From positions 372,001-436,000 of the forward strand of contig NZ_OCSR01000001.1 of the NCBI RefSeq assembly GCF_900230185.1: DNA of 64,000 nt, in the 5' to 3' direction. Every line of letters starts with the position of its first letter. The first letter of the stretch is position 1. This stretch comes from Burkholderia sp. OK233 (GTDB taxonomy: Bacteria; Pseudomonadota; Gammaproteobacteria; Burkholderiales; Burkholderiaceae). This document shows positions 35,498 through 43,746 of the stretch, in pieces. The notes under the pieces were generated by a model. That model had not been told where the DNA came from. It saw only the letters and a list, made by a program, of their open reading frames with translations, and made no database searches. The position numbers were made by a program, and so were the translations under genes.

Positions 35498-37039
35498 TCA
35501 GCTTGGTCGACCGAGCAGATCGCGCAGCACGCGGCGCAGAACCTTGCCGGTGGCCGAACGCGGCAGGGCCTCGATAATGCGGATCTCCGAGGGCCACTTA
35601 AGCCGCCCGAGGCGCCGGCGGTTGTGCGCCTCGATCGCCGCCACCAACGCTTGCTGCGCCCGAACCTCGTCGCGCTCCGGTACCACAAACGCTAGAGGGC
35701 GCTCGCCGAATCGCTCGTCGGCCACACCGACTACGGCGCATTCAGAAACGCCCGGCACCTCGAGGATGGCCTGCTCGATCTCCTGCGGGTAAATGTTCAC
35801 GCCGCCGGAGATGATCATGTCGTCCTGCCGGTCGCTGAGGTAAAGATAGCCGTCGACATCCACGTGGCCCACGTCGCCGAACGTCTGCCAACCCTGCTCG
35901 CTCGTTCTGGCCGCCGTTTTTTGCGGCTCCTTGAAATAGGTGAACGGGGCGATGCCCGAGAAGTGGACGACCCCAGTCTCTCCAGCCGCCAATTCCTGCC
36001 CGTCGGCGCCGAGGACATGGATCGCACCCTTGCGGGCACGGCCCACGGAGCCGGGCTTGCGCAGCGCCTCCACGGAATCGATCAGCGTCAGGCCTATGCC
36101 CTCGCTGCCCGAGTAATACTCGAGCAGGATCGGCCCCCACCAGTCGACCATGCGCTGCTTGAGCGTGGCGGTGCACGGCGCCGCTCCATGTACCGCCACG
36201 CGGTGCGACGGGGCCGCGAAGGCGCACCGGCGGCTTTCGGGTAAAGCCAGCATGCGCTGGAACATCGTCGGCACCCACAGGCTGTGCGTGATGACCTCGC
36301 GCACCAGCAAGTCGAGCGCCAGTTCGGCATCGAAGCGCTCCATGAGATGGACCGTGCCACCGCCGGCCGTGACGGCCAGAGCAAAGCGCAGCGGCGCAGC
36401 ATGGTAGAGCGGCGCAGTGGAGAGGTAACGAACGCCCTTCCCACCGAGTCCGAAGAGCTGCAGAAGGTCTGCGGCAAAAGCGGGCGGCCCGCGGTAGTCG
36501 GCCGCCGGCAGCGGCCGCCACACGCCCTTGGGCGCACCGGTGGTCCCCGATGTATAGACCATGAGGGCGCCAGGCGGCTCATGCGCACGTGCTGTTGGCG
36601 GCTCGCCCGCTGCGAGGGTTTCGAGCGCATCGAAGTGTTCAATCGATCCGCCGATCGAAAGCCAGCTCACCGGTTCGTGTTGCAGCGCGGCGCGCAGGTC
36701 CGCTCCCAACTCGGCTAGCGCGGCATCTACCACAACGAGTTTCGCTTCTGCATTCCCGACCATGTACACCGCTTCGGGCAACGCCAGCGTAGTCGGCATC
36801 GGCGTGAGGTAGAGGCCGCAACGGTAGGCGCCCCAGGCAATCCCAAGCGCCTCCGGCCGGTTGCCGCACAGACTCACGAGATGGTCGCCACGGGCCAGCC
36901 CCCGGCTTTCGAACACCCGCGCATAGCGGTTGGCGAGCGCCTCCAGTTCAGCGTAACTGAGGTGCATGTTGCCGAACACCACCGCGGAACGATGCGGCGT
37001 GTCCAGTGCCCAGCGGCGCAGATCGGCGGCTGCCGTCAT
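35498..37039 (-). CDS. acyl-CoA synthetase (AMP-forming), second copy (513 aa)
   Basis: This ANL ligase has the P-loop VYTSGTTGAPKGVWRPLP near residue 160, EYYSGSEGIGLT near 295, TFGDVGHVDVDGYLYLSDR and DDMIISGGVNIYP near 400, and a C-terminal LPRSATGKVLRRVLRD with the catalytic lysine. It differs clearly from the ligase at 12425 (for example YSGSEG rather than WGMTET), so it activates another acid, perhaps a downstream or side-chain fragment. The start at 37039 (MTAAADLRRW) is preferred over an upstream extension. Confidence 0.85.
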   Translation of the reverse strand: MTAAADLRRWALDTPHRSAVVFGNMHLSYAELEALANRYARVFESRGLARGDHLVSLCGNRPEALGIAWGAYRCGLYLTPMPTTLALPEAVYMVGNAEAKLVVVDAALAELGADLRAALQHEPVSWLSIGGSIEHFDALETLAAGEPPTARAHEPPGALMVYTSGTTGAPKGVWRPLPAADYRGPPAFAADLLQLFGLGGKGVRYLSTAPLYHAAPLRFALAVTAGGGTVHLMERFDAELALDLLVREVITHSLWVPTMFQRMLALPESRRCAFAAPSHRVAVHGAAPCTATLKQRMVDWWGPILLEYYSGSEGIGLTLIDSVEALRKPGSVGRARKGAIHVLGADGQELAAGETGVVHFSGIAPFTYFKEPQKTAARTSEQGWQTFGDVGHVDVDGYLYLSDRQDDMIISGGVNIYPQEIEQAILEVPGVSECAVVGVADERFGERPLAFVVPERDEVRAQQALVAAIEAHNRRRLGRLKWPSEIRIIEALPRSATGKVLRRVLRDLLGRPS

Positions 37040-37107
37040 CGGTTCAATCCTTGCGCAGCAGGCAGAGGCGGAAGATCTCATAGCCGGAGGTGTGCTTCAT
37101 CGCGCCC

Positions 37108-38022
37108 TCACTTCCCCGCCGCCCGTTCCGCCTTCTCGGCCTCGGCGCGCGAACGCACAACGGCCTTCGCCTCGGCCCAATCGGACGCCGTTAGCTGGGA
37201 CAGGTCGGCGAAAGTGCTGGGCGCTGCAAGGTGGTGTCCGCCATCGATCGCAATGTTCTGCCCCGTGAGGTAGTCGCATCCGTCAGACTGCAGCAAGGTC
37301 AGCAGGTTCGAGAGCTCCTCCATCCTGCCGAAACGGCGCATGGGAACCTGCTCGGATGAGACCGCGCCCACATTGGCTTTGGGGATTGGAGACAACTTCT
37401 CCCAGGCGCTGTCGGTTGGAAAGGGACCTGGCGCGACCGCGTTCACGCGAATGCCATGACGGCCCCACTCCACCGCGAGCGACATCGTCATCGCATGCAC
37501 GGCCGTCTTCGCCATCGCCGAGGGCAACACATAGGCCGAACCGGTCCAAACCCAGGTGACGAGCATGCTGACCACGGAGCCCGGTAGTCCCTGCTCGATC
37601 CAGCGCCGACCGCAGGCCAGGGTGGAAAAGAGCGCCCCATCCATCACGGTCGAGCGCACGGCGGCGAAGCCGCGCGGGCTGATCTCGGTCGATGGCGCGA
37701 TGAAGTTGGCGGCGGCGTTGTTGACCAGACCGGTGAGCGGACCGGTCCGCCATATGGTCTCCACCATCGATTCGATCTGCTCGGCTTCGCGCACGTCACA
37801 GACATGCGCCTCGATCGAGCCGCCATGCTGCGCCTGTGCGCCAAGTTCGGCCACGGTCTGCTCGAGCACGGCCGGACGGCGTCCGCAGATGTGCACGGCG
37901 GCGCCGCGCGCCACGAAGGCACGTGAGAGCTCCTTGCCAAGGCCGGTGCCACCGCCGGTCACCAGAATGCGCTTGCCGCGCAGCACGTCCGGACGGAACG
38001 GATCGCTCATCGGGTCTTCCAT
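37108..38022 (-). CDS. SDR, 2,4-dienoyl-CoA-reductase-like (304 aa)
   Basis: The Rossmann motif GGGTGLGKELSRAF and NNAAANF are present. Instead of the standard Y-x3-K the region reads VWTGSAYVLPSAMAKTAVHA followed by MTMSLAVEWGRHGIRVNAVA, the pattern of 2,4-dienoyl-CoA reductases. A role in reducing a conjugated dienoyl-CoA formed by the neighbouring dehydrogenases fits. The start at 38022 follows AGGAGACACAT. It is in the minus-strand operon led by the MaoC gene at 41768. Confidence 0.78.
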   Translation of the reverse strand: MEDPMSDPFRPDVLRGKRILVTGGGTGLGKELSRAFVARGAAVHICGRRPAVLEQTVAELGAQAQHGGSIEAHVCDVREAEQIESMVETIWRTGPLTGLVNNAAANFIAPSTEISPRGFAAVRSTVMDGALFSTLACGRRWIEQGLPGSVVSMLVTWVWTGSAYVLPSAMAKTAVHAMTMSLAVEWGRHGIRVNAVAPGPFPTDSAWEKLSPIPKANVGAVSSEQVPMRRFGRMEELSNLLTLLQSDGCDYLTGQNIAIDGGHHLAAPSTFADLSQLTASDWAEAKAVVRSRAEAEKAERAAGK

Positions 38023-38079
38023 ATGTGTCTCCTGTCTTTTTTAAAGCGGTCTCGAAACCGCGTTGCCTCCAACCGCACG

Positions 38080-39249
38080 CTAGCGCGCCTCTGTTCGCGG
38101 CCGGAAATCCGCGAATAACTGCCGGCCGATGATGTGCTTCATGATCTCGATGGAGCCTCCGGCGATCTTGACGATGCGGGCGTCGGCATAGGCCCGCGCG
38201 ATTGGATATTCCCACATGTAGCCCCACCCGCCGAACAGTTGGAGGCACTCGTCCACCACGCGGCAGTGCAGATTGCTCAGGTACATCTTGGCCATCGCCG
38301 CGTCGATCGCATCGAGCCGGCCTTCCATGAACAGCTGGATGCATTTGTCGGTGAACTGGCGACCTACCGCCGTATCGGTGGCCAGCTCCGCCAGCTTGAA
38401 CTGCGTGTTCTGGAACTCGCCGATCGTCTTACCGAAAGCCTTGCGTTCGCCGGTGTACTGGATGGTGTATTCGATCACACGCTCGGCAACGGCCGCCGAC
38501 CGGATCGCTTGCGCAAGCCGTTCCTGCGCGAGCTTGGTCATCATCAGCTCGAAGCCTTTTCCCTCCTCGCCCAGCATGGCTGACGCCGGCACGCGCAGAT
38601 CGTCGAAGAAAAGCTCCGAGGTGTCCTGCGCCTTCATGCCGAGCTTGTCCAGGTTCTTGCCGCGGCGAAAACCCGGCAGGCTGGTATCGACCAGGAACAG
38701 GGTGATGCCCTTCGCGCCCGCAGCCGAGTCGGTCCTGGTCGCCAGCACCAGCACGTCGCACAGTTGTCCGTTGGAGATGAAAACCTTCTGGCCGTTGATC
38801 ACATAGTCGTCTCCGTCGCGGACCGCCTTGGTCCGGATCGCCTTCAGATCGGACCCGGCATGCGGCTCGGTCATGCCCAACGAGCCGATGGCCTCTCCCG
38901 CCACCATCTTCGGCAACCAGTACTTTTTCTGCGCCTCGCTGCCGAAGGACTTGATGTACGTGGCCACCAGGTCACAGTGGATCAGAAAGCCCGGGCCGGT
39001 ATAACCGGCGGCCCCAATCTCTTCGAACACCACCACGTCGAACAGGTAGTCCGCACCTAGTCCGCCATACTCCTCCGGAATAGTGCAGCACAGCAGGCCG
39101 GCTGCGCCCGCCTTGCGCCACAGTTCACGCGGCACGATCCCATCCTTTTCCCATTGGGCGTGATGCGGTGCAATCTCCTTGTCGATGAACCGGCGCACCG
39201 TATCGCGGAAGGTTTCGTGTTCCGGTTGAAATAATTCTCTCTTGATCAA
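38080..39249 (-). CDS. acyl-CoA dehydrogenase (389 aa)
   Basis: A full-length family member with GMTEPHAGSDLKAIRTKAVR near residue 130, ISNGQLCDVLVLATRT, and GERKAFGKTIGEFQNTQFKL near 270. The C-terminal loop reads ADARIVKIAGGSIEIMKHII, with Gly where short-chain enzymes carry the catalytic Glu. That is the long-chain/isovaleryl type, in which the Glu lies in an earlier helix (a candidate is in VAERVIEYT). It oxidises an acyl-CoA and passes electrons to ETF. Confidence 0.87.
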   Translation of the reverse strand: MIKRELFQPEHETFRDTVRRFIDKEIAPHHAQWEKDGIVPRELWRKAGAAGLLCCTIPEEYGGLGADYLFDVVVFEEIGAAGYTGPGFLIHCDLVATYIKSFGSEAQKKYWLPKMVAGEAIGSLGMTEPHAGSDLKAIRTKAVRDGDDYVINGQKVFISNGQLCDVLVLATRTDSAAGAKGITLFLVDTSLPGFRRGKNLDKLGMKAQDTSELFFDDLRVPASAMLGEEGKGFELMMTKLAQERLAQAIRSAAVAERVIEYTIQYTGERKAFGKTIGEFQNTQFKLAELATDTAVGRQFTDKCIQLFMEGRLDAIDAAMAKMYLSNLHCRVVDECLQLFGGWGYMWEYPIARAYADARIVKIAGGSIEIMKHIIGRQLFADFRPRTEAR

Positions 39250-39264
39250 GACGGCACTCCGTTT

Positions 39265-40431
39265 TCAGTAGGACTTGGGAAGATCCAGCACCTTCTCGGC
39301 GATAAAGGAGAGGATGAGCTGTTCGGTGATGGGTGCGATGCGCGTCACCATGACTTCGCGCAACAGGCGTTCGACATGGTATTCCTTGGCGTAACCGAAG
39401 CCGCCGTGCGTCAGCACCGCCTGGAGCGCCGAGTCATAGCCGGCCCGCGCACCAAGAAACTTCGCACTGTTGGCTTCCGCGCCGCAGGGCTGGTGCTGGT
39501 CGTAGAGCCAGGCGCCCTTGAGCACCATATTCCAGGCTGCTTCCAGCGCCATCCAGCGCTCCGCCAGCGGATGCTGGATGCCCTGGTTCTGCCCGATAGG
39601 CCGGTCGAAGACGATACGCTCGCGGGCATACTTGGTCGCCCGGCGCAGCGCGTCCTGGCCGATGGCGATCGCCTCGGCCGCGACCAGCAGACGCTCCGGG
39701 TTCAGGCTGTGCAGGATGTAGCCGAAGCCCTTGCCCTCCTGACCGACGCGATCGGACTCGGGGATAAACAGGCCGTCGATGAAGATCGCATTCGAGTCCA
39801 CCGCCTTGCGGCCCATCTTCGCGATGCGGCGAACCTCGATCTTGCTGCGGTCGAGCTCGGTATAGAAGATCGTGATTCCGTCGGTCGGCTTGGCGCAATC
39901 CTCGAGCTTGGTCGTCCGCGTCAACAGCATGATCTTGCTGGCCACCTGCGCCGTGGAAGTCCAGACTTTCTGGCCATGCACGATGTAGCCGCCTGGCACC
40001 TTCTCTGCGAAGGTCTTGATCGCGGTGGTGTTGAGCCCCGCATCGGGTTCCGTGAAACCGAAGCAGCACTGGTCGCGCCCTTCCACCAGCCCCGGCAACC
40101 AGCGCTGGCGCTGCTCCGGCGTACCGAAGACCACGATCGGGTGCGGCCCGAACAGGTTGATATGAACGGTAGAGGCCGCCGCCATGCCGCCGCCGTGGCT
40201 CGCCACCTCGTGCAGCATCACCACCGCCTCGGACACGCCAAGCCCCGCGCCACCATACTCGGGCGGCATCGTAATGCCGAGCCAGCCGGCGCGCGCCATG
40301 GCCTGGTGGAATTCGCGTGGAAACTCGCCGTCCTCGTCGCGCGCCAGCCAGTAGTCGTCGCCGAAGGAGCGCACGATGGCGCCCACGCCTTCTCGGATTG
40401 CGCGATGGTCCTCGGGGATTGTGAAGTCCAT
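39265..40431 (-). CDS. acyl-CoA dehydrogenase (388 aa)
   Basis: A second full-length acyl-CoA dehydrogenase, 15 bases upstream of the first in the operon. It has CCFGFTEPDAGLNTTAIKTF near residue 127, VWTSTAQVASKIMLLTRT and RERIVFDRPIGQNQGIQHPL near 270, and a tail YHVERLLREVMVTRIAPITE that differs from the other two copies in this window. Three distinct dehydrogenases imply at least three different CoA-ester substrates or a heteromeric pair. Confidence 0.86.
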   Translation of the reverse strand: MDFTIPEDHRAIREGVGAIVRSFGDDYWLARDEDGEFPREFHQAMARAGWLGITMPPEYGGAGLGVSEAVVMLHEVASHGGGMAAASTVHINLFGPHPIVVFGTPEQRQRWLPGLVEGRDQCCFGFTEPDAGLNTTAIKTFAEKVPGGYIVHGQKVWTSTAQVASKIMLLTRTTKLEDCAKPTDGITIFYTELDRSKIEVRRIAKMGRKAVDSNAIFIDGLFIPESDRVGQEGKGFGYILHSLNPERLLVAAEAIAIGQDALRRATKYARERIVFDRPIGQNQGIQHPLAERWMALEAAWNMVLKGAWLYDQHQPCGAEANSAKFLGARAGYDSALQAVLTHGGFGYAKEYHVERLLREVMVTRIAPITEQLILSFIAEKVLDLPKSY

Positions 40432-40449
40432 TGTTTCCTGTCTCCGTCG

Positions 40450-41319
40450 TTAGTCGTCAAGGCCCAGCGTGCGCCGGGCCTGCTTGAGATGCGGCAGGTC
40501 GACCATCACGCCGTCGATGCTCAGCGTGCCCGCCTGCGGCTGGGCGGCAAAGGCGTCGACAATGCGGCGTGCGGCCGCAATTTCCGCCTCCGAGGGCGTG
40601 AACGCCTCGTTGATGATGTCCACCTGGTCCGGGTGGATCGCGATCTTTCCGCGAAACCCACGGCGCCTCGCGACGGCGCAGGCGGCCGCGAGGCCGTCGC
40701 CATCGCGGAAGTCGGCGTGCAGCGTATCGATGGCGTCGACACCGGCCGCGGCCGCCGCGCACAGACACATCGAATTGGCGAATACGTAGAGCGGCGAAAG
40801 GCTGCCGTCGGCATCACGGTTCGAGATTGCGCCGAGCGCAGCCGACAGGTCTTCCGCTCCCCAGGTCAACGCTGCCAGGCGAGGAATGCCAGGCACGAAG
40901 GACGCCATCGTCAGCATCGCCTGCGCGGTCTCGGTGGCCACCGGCACGACGTGTACCGTTCCCCGAGCCATGCCGGCGCGAGCCTCCAGCGCGTCGAGGT
41001 AAAGCCCAAGCCGGCGCACATCCTCGGCGCTCGTGGTCTTGGGCAGCATGATGCCGGCGAGTCCCGGCACGACCACGGCCGCGAGGTCGTCGAGGGCAAG
41101 GCCTGAATCGAGCGGGTTGATGCGCACAAAAAGGCTGGCCGGAAGCGCCTTCGCCTGTGCGGCCACGAAGGCCGCGGCGGCCTCGCGTGCCGCGGGTTTC
41201 CGGGCTGGTGCGACCGCGTCCTCCAGATCGAGAATCAAGGCGTCGGCGCGGCTACCCAGGGCTTTGGCGAGCTTGCGCTCGCTGTCGGCCGGCACAAAAA
41301 GCATCGAACGCAATTTCAT
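40450..41319 (-). CDS. CitE-like (HpcH/HpaI) CoA-ester lyase (289 aa)
   Basis: This TIM-barrel protein has the N-terminal MLFVPADSERKLAKALGSRA followed by DALILDLEDAV, then FVRINPLDSG, LTWGAEDLSAALG and a late KIAIHPDQVDIINEAF. That is the layout of citrate-lyase beta-like and malyl-/citramalyl-CoA lyases. It overlaps the following MaoC gene by four bases. The MaoC-CitE pairing is known from mesaconyl/methylmalyl-CoA type chemistry: hydrate an enoyl-diacid CoA, then split it. Confidence 0.85.
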   Translation of the reverse strand: MKLRSMLFVPADSERKLAKALGSRADALILDLEDAVAPARKPAAREAAAAFVAAQAKALPASLFVRINPLDSGLALDDLAAVVVPGLAGIMLPKTTSAEDVRRLGLYLDALEARAGMARGTVHVVPVATETAQAMLTMASFVPGIPRLAALTWGAEDLSAALGAISNRDADGSLSPLYVFANSMCLCAAAAAGVDAIDTLHADFRDGDGLAAACAVARRRGFRGKIAIHPDQVDIINEAFTPSEAEIAAARRIVDAFAAQPQAGTLSIDGVMVDLPHLKQARRTLGLDD

Positions 41320-41768
41320 GCCGGCCTCTTGAGCATCAGCGCCTGGCGACGGCAGGTCACCACCTCCTGGCCGCTCTGGTTGAGCCCGCGGTGCACGAAA
41401 GTGACGATGCCCGCATTCGGTCGCGAGCGGCTCTCGCGCAACTCGGCCACCGTCGTCACCGCGCGGATCGTGTCCCCCGCGAACACCGGCGACGCAAAAC
41501 GCACGTCCGTCATGCCAAGATTAGCCACCGTGGTACCCAGCGTCGTTTCCTGCACGGACAGGCCAATCACCAGGCCGAGCGTGAAGATGCTGTTCATCAG
41601 CGGCCGTCCGAACTCGGTGGTCTTGCAGTACTCGGCGTCGATATGGACAGCGGCCGGGTTGTAGGTGGCGCCGCAGAACCACACGTTGTCGGCCTCCGTC
41701 ACCGTGCGCCGGATTTCGTGCTCGAACACCTGATCGACGCGGAACTGCTCGAACCACAGGCCTGCCAT
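41316..41768 (-). CDS. MaoC-family hydratase, mesaconyl-CoA-hydratase-like (150 aa)
   Basis: This hotdog-fold protein has TEADNVWFCGATYNPAAVHI and GRPLMNSIFTLGLVIGLSV, resembling mesaconyl-CoA hydratase and related MaoC proteins more than the (R)-hydratase-2 group. It is the first gene of the seven-gene minus-strand operon and overlaps CitE. Operator site B lies 45 bases ahead of its start. Confidence 0.8.
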   Translation of the reverse strand: MAGLWFEQFRVDQVFEHEIRRTVTEADNVWFCGATYNPAAVHIDAEYCKTTEFGRPLMNSIFTLGLVIGLSVQETTLGTTVANLGMTDVRFASPVFAGDTIRAVTTVAELRESRSRPNAGIVTFVHRGLNQSGQEVVTCRRQALMLKRPA

Positions 41769-41812
41769 CGGGACGCCTCCACAAGATGTGTTAAGATAAC
41801 GTGCACATATTG

Positions 41813-41832
41813 ATAGTACACATGCGTACTAT
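41813..41832. promoter_or_regulatory. palindromic operator, site B
   Basis: ATAGTACACATGCGTACTAT is a near-perfect 20-base palindrome with core AGTACACATGCGTACT (41815-41830). It sits in the divergent region between the MaoC-led operon (45 bases away) and the MDR gene, and differs from site A at only two bases. Confidence 0.68.
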
Positions 41833-41843
41833 AGCAAAGGAAA

Positions 41844-41975
41844 ATTCAAAAGTGAAGTGCAACACCTGTGATCCATTCGGGCACCCAGATGCAGGAAAAC
41901 CCGATTAGGCGCGGCCAGCTCGCATGCTTTGGCAACATTCGTGGAAACCGGGGGCGTTGCGCTTCACTTTTGAAT
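41844..41975. mobile_element. MITE-like element, 132 bp with 20-bp inverted ends
   Basis: The ends are ATTCAAAAGTGAAGTGCAAC and the complement of ATTCAAAAGTGAAGCGCAAC, a 20-base inverted repeat with one mismatch. The interior (92 bases) has no gene. It lies between operator site B and the MDR gene, so it now separates that gene from the divergent promoter. I cannot assign it to a named family or see a clear target duplication. Confidence 0.6.
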
Positions 41976-42029
41976 CCACAAAATCCGCCGATGTTGGGTG
42001 TCGGTGAGAACCTTGAGAAGGAGACGTAC

Positions 42030-43046
42030 ATGACCGCTACAGTCAACCGCCAAGTGCTCTTGAAGTCACGCCCGGAGGGCATCCCGGAGAGCCGGCATTT
42101 CCAGATCGTCGAGAGCGCCGTACCTACACCGGCCGGGAGCCAGGTGCTGGTGCGCAACCTTTATCTGTCGGTCGAGCCAGCCATGCGGGGTTGGGTGAGC
42201 GCAGTAAAGAATTATGCCGAGCCCGTGCCTGTCGGCGGTGTGATGCGCTCGTTCGCCGTCGCGCGTGTCGAGGCCTCATGTCATCCGGACTATCGCGTGG
42301 GCGATCTCGTTACCGGGCTCTTCGGCTGGCAGGACTATGCGGTGGTGGAAGCCGAGGCAATCCGGCGCAAGGTCACCGAAACCGACCTTCCGCCTTCGAC
42401 CGCGCTGGGCGTGCTCGGCATCAACGGAGTCACCGCGCACTATGGCCTGCTTGAGATAGGCCAGCCCCGGCCTGGCGAGACGGTCGTCGTCTCCACCGCA
42501 GCCGGCGCCGTAGGCTCCTGCGTCGGGCAGATTGCGAAACTCAAGGGCTGCCGCTCGGTCGGCATCGCGGGCGGCCCACAGAAGACGCAGCTGTGCACCC
42601 AATCCTTCGGCTTCGACGCAGCCGTCGACTACCAGGCGCCGGACTTCGCGCAGCAGCTCGCCGCCGCCTGCAAGGGTGGCGTGGACGTCTACTTCGACAA
42701 CACCGCCGGCCCTATCAGCGACGCTGTCCACGAACATCTGAACATTGGCGCGCGCGTCGTCATCTGCGGAACGGCGTCGGTCGCGAGCTGGGATCCGCCG
42801 CCGCAGGGCCCGCGCATCGAGCGGCATCTGCTCGTCAAGCGCGCCCGCATCGAAGGCTTCGTCATCTTCGACCACCCCGAACACGAGGACGTCGCGCTCC
42901 ACGACCTGGCGGGCTGGTTGCGCTCGGGACAGTTGCGCTACCTTGAGGACGTGCTCGACGGCATCGATCAAGCGCCGGGGGCGATCGCCGGTCTCTACCG
43001 CGGCGACAACCTCGGCAAGCGCCTGATCCGGCTCACCCTCGAATGA
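42030..43046 (+). CDS. NADP-dependent MDR oxidoreductase, enone-reductase type (338 aa)
   Basis: This zinc-free medium-chain reductase is of the leukotriene-B4-dehydrogenase/CurA type. It has an N-terminal RQVLLKSRPEGIPESRHFQI, YLSVEPAMRGWV, LGVLGINGVTAHYGLLEIGQ and STAAGAVGSCVGQIAKLKGC for NADP binding near residue 150, and IEGFVIFDH near 265. Relatives reduce alpha,beta-unsaturated ketones or aldehydes, so an enone formed from a terpene-like substrate is a possible target. GAAGGAGAC precedes the start at 42030. Confidence 0.85.
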   Translation: MTATVNRQVLLKSRPEGIPESRHFQIVESAVPTPAGSQVLVRNLYLSVEPAMRGWVSAVKNYAEPVPVGGVMRSFAVARVEASCHPDYRVGDLVTGLFGWQDYAVVEAEAIRRKVTETDLPPSTALGVLGINGVTAHYGLLEIGQPRPGETVVVSTAAGAVGSCVGQIAKLKGCRSVGIAGGPQKTQLCTQSFGFDAAVDYQAPDFAQQLAAACKGGVDVYFDNTAGPISDAVHEHLNIGARVVICGTASVASWDPPPQGPRIERHLLVKRARIEGFVIFDHPEHEDVALHDLAGWLRSGQLRYLEDVLDGIDQAPGAIAGLYRGDNLGKRLIRLTLE

Positions 43047-43130
43047 CACAACCGGTCGCACACCTGGGTACTGTGTGTCTGTAAAATGTTCACATCCGCA
43101 AAGTAAAAGATCACCCAATCCGGAAAACAG

Positions 43131-43592
43131 ATGAGCAACGACGCAAAAAGTACCGACTGGGAGCTACGGCTCGGCTTCCTCATACACGACGTCTCACGCC
43201 TGCGGCGCAGCGCATTCGACCGCTGCCTCAAGCCGATGAAAGTTACACGCTCCCAATGGTGGGTGCTGGCCTATCTATCGCGCCAGGACGGCATGACGCA
43301 ATCGCAGCTGGCCGAGGAGCTGGATCTCGGCAAGGTGGCCATCGGCGGGCTGATCGACCGGCTGGAGAAAACGGGCCTCGTGCGGCGCGAAGCCGACGCC
43401 GGTGACCGCCGGATCAACCGCATCTTTCTTGAGCCCACGAGCAAGCAGCTCATTACGAAGATGCGCAAGCTCAGCCATCAGCTCAACCAACAGATCCTCG
43501 CCGGACTGCCCGATACGCAGCTCGAAACCGCGGCCGTCACGCTCGATACCATGAAACATAACCTGCTGACCTACCTGTCAGCGGATTCCTGA
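43131..43592 (+). CDS. MarR-family transcriptional regulator (153 aa)
   Basis: A complete winged-helix regulator: WELRLGFLIHDVSRLRRSAF forms the dimer helix, VTRSQWWVLAYLSRQDGMTQ and SQLAEELDLGKVAIGGLIDR the DNA-binding helices, and DAGDRRINRIFLEP the wing. It lies inside the catabolic region, just before the ETF genes, whose promoter carries operator site F. It is the first candidate for the protein that binds the six shared palindromes and would respond to a CoA ester or the substrate; this is inference. Confidence 0.87.
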   Translation: MSNDAKSTDWELRLGFLIHDVSRLRRSAFDRCLKPMKVTRSQWWVLAYLSRQDGMTQSQLAEELDLGKVAIGGLIDRLEKTGLVRREADAGDRRINRIFLEPTSKQLITKMRKLSHQLNQQILAGLPDTQLETAAVTLDTMKHNLLTYLSADS

Positions 43593-43654
43593 TCGGGCCT
43601 GCTTGAGGCATCTGTACGAGGGTGCGTCCCAAGTCTATTTGCGCTTGACCATTT

Positions 43655-43684
43655 AATACGCTAGTGTATTGTAATGTACAATAC
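43655..43684. promoter_or_regulatory. palindromic operator, site F, with an overlapping second dyad
   Basis: AATACGCTAGTGTATT (43655-43670) fits the shared consensus and is itself a palindrome with one mismatched pair. It overlaps a perfect eight-base inverted repeat, GTATTGTA-ATG-TACAATAC (43666-43684). A TTGACC (43645-43650) upstream suggests a -35 box, so the operators cover the -10 region of the ETF promoter. Confidence 0.65.
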
Positions 43685-43746
43685 CACTTTGGACATGCCG
43701 TGCGCGTGTCCGAGTCGTCCTCCCCAACATCCCCGGAGTTGAGCCC

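Noticed and set aside
39376..41106. Long plus-strand open frame of 576 codons
   Set aside because: It runs antisense to an acyl-CoA dehydrogenase and a CitE-like gene that are clearly real; GC-rich DNA gives such long mirror frames.
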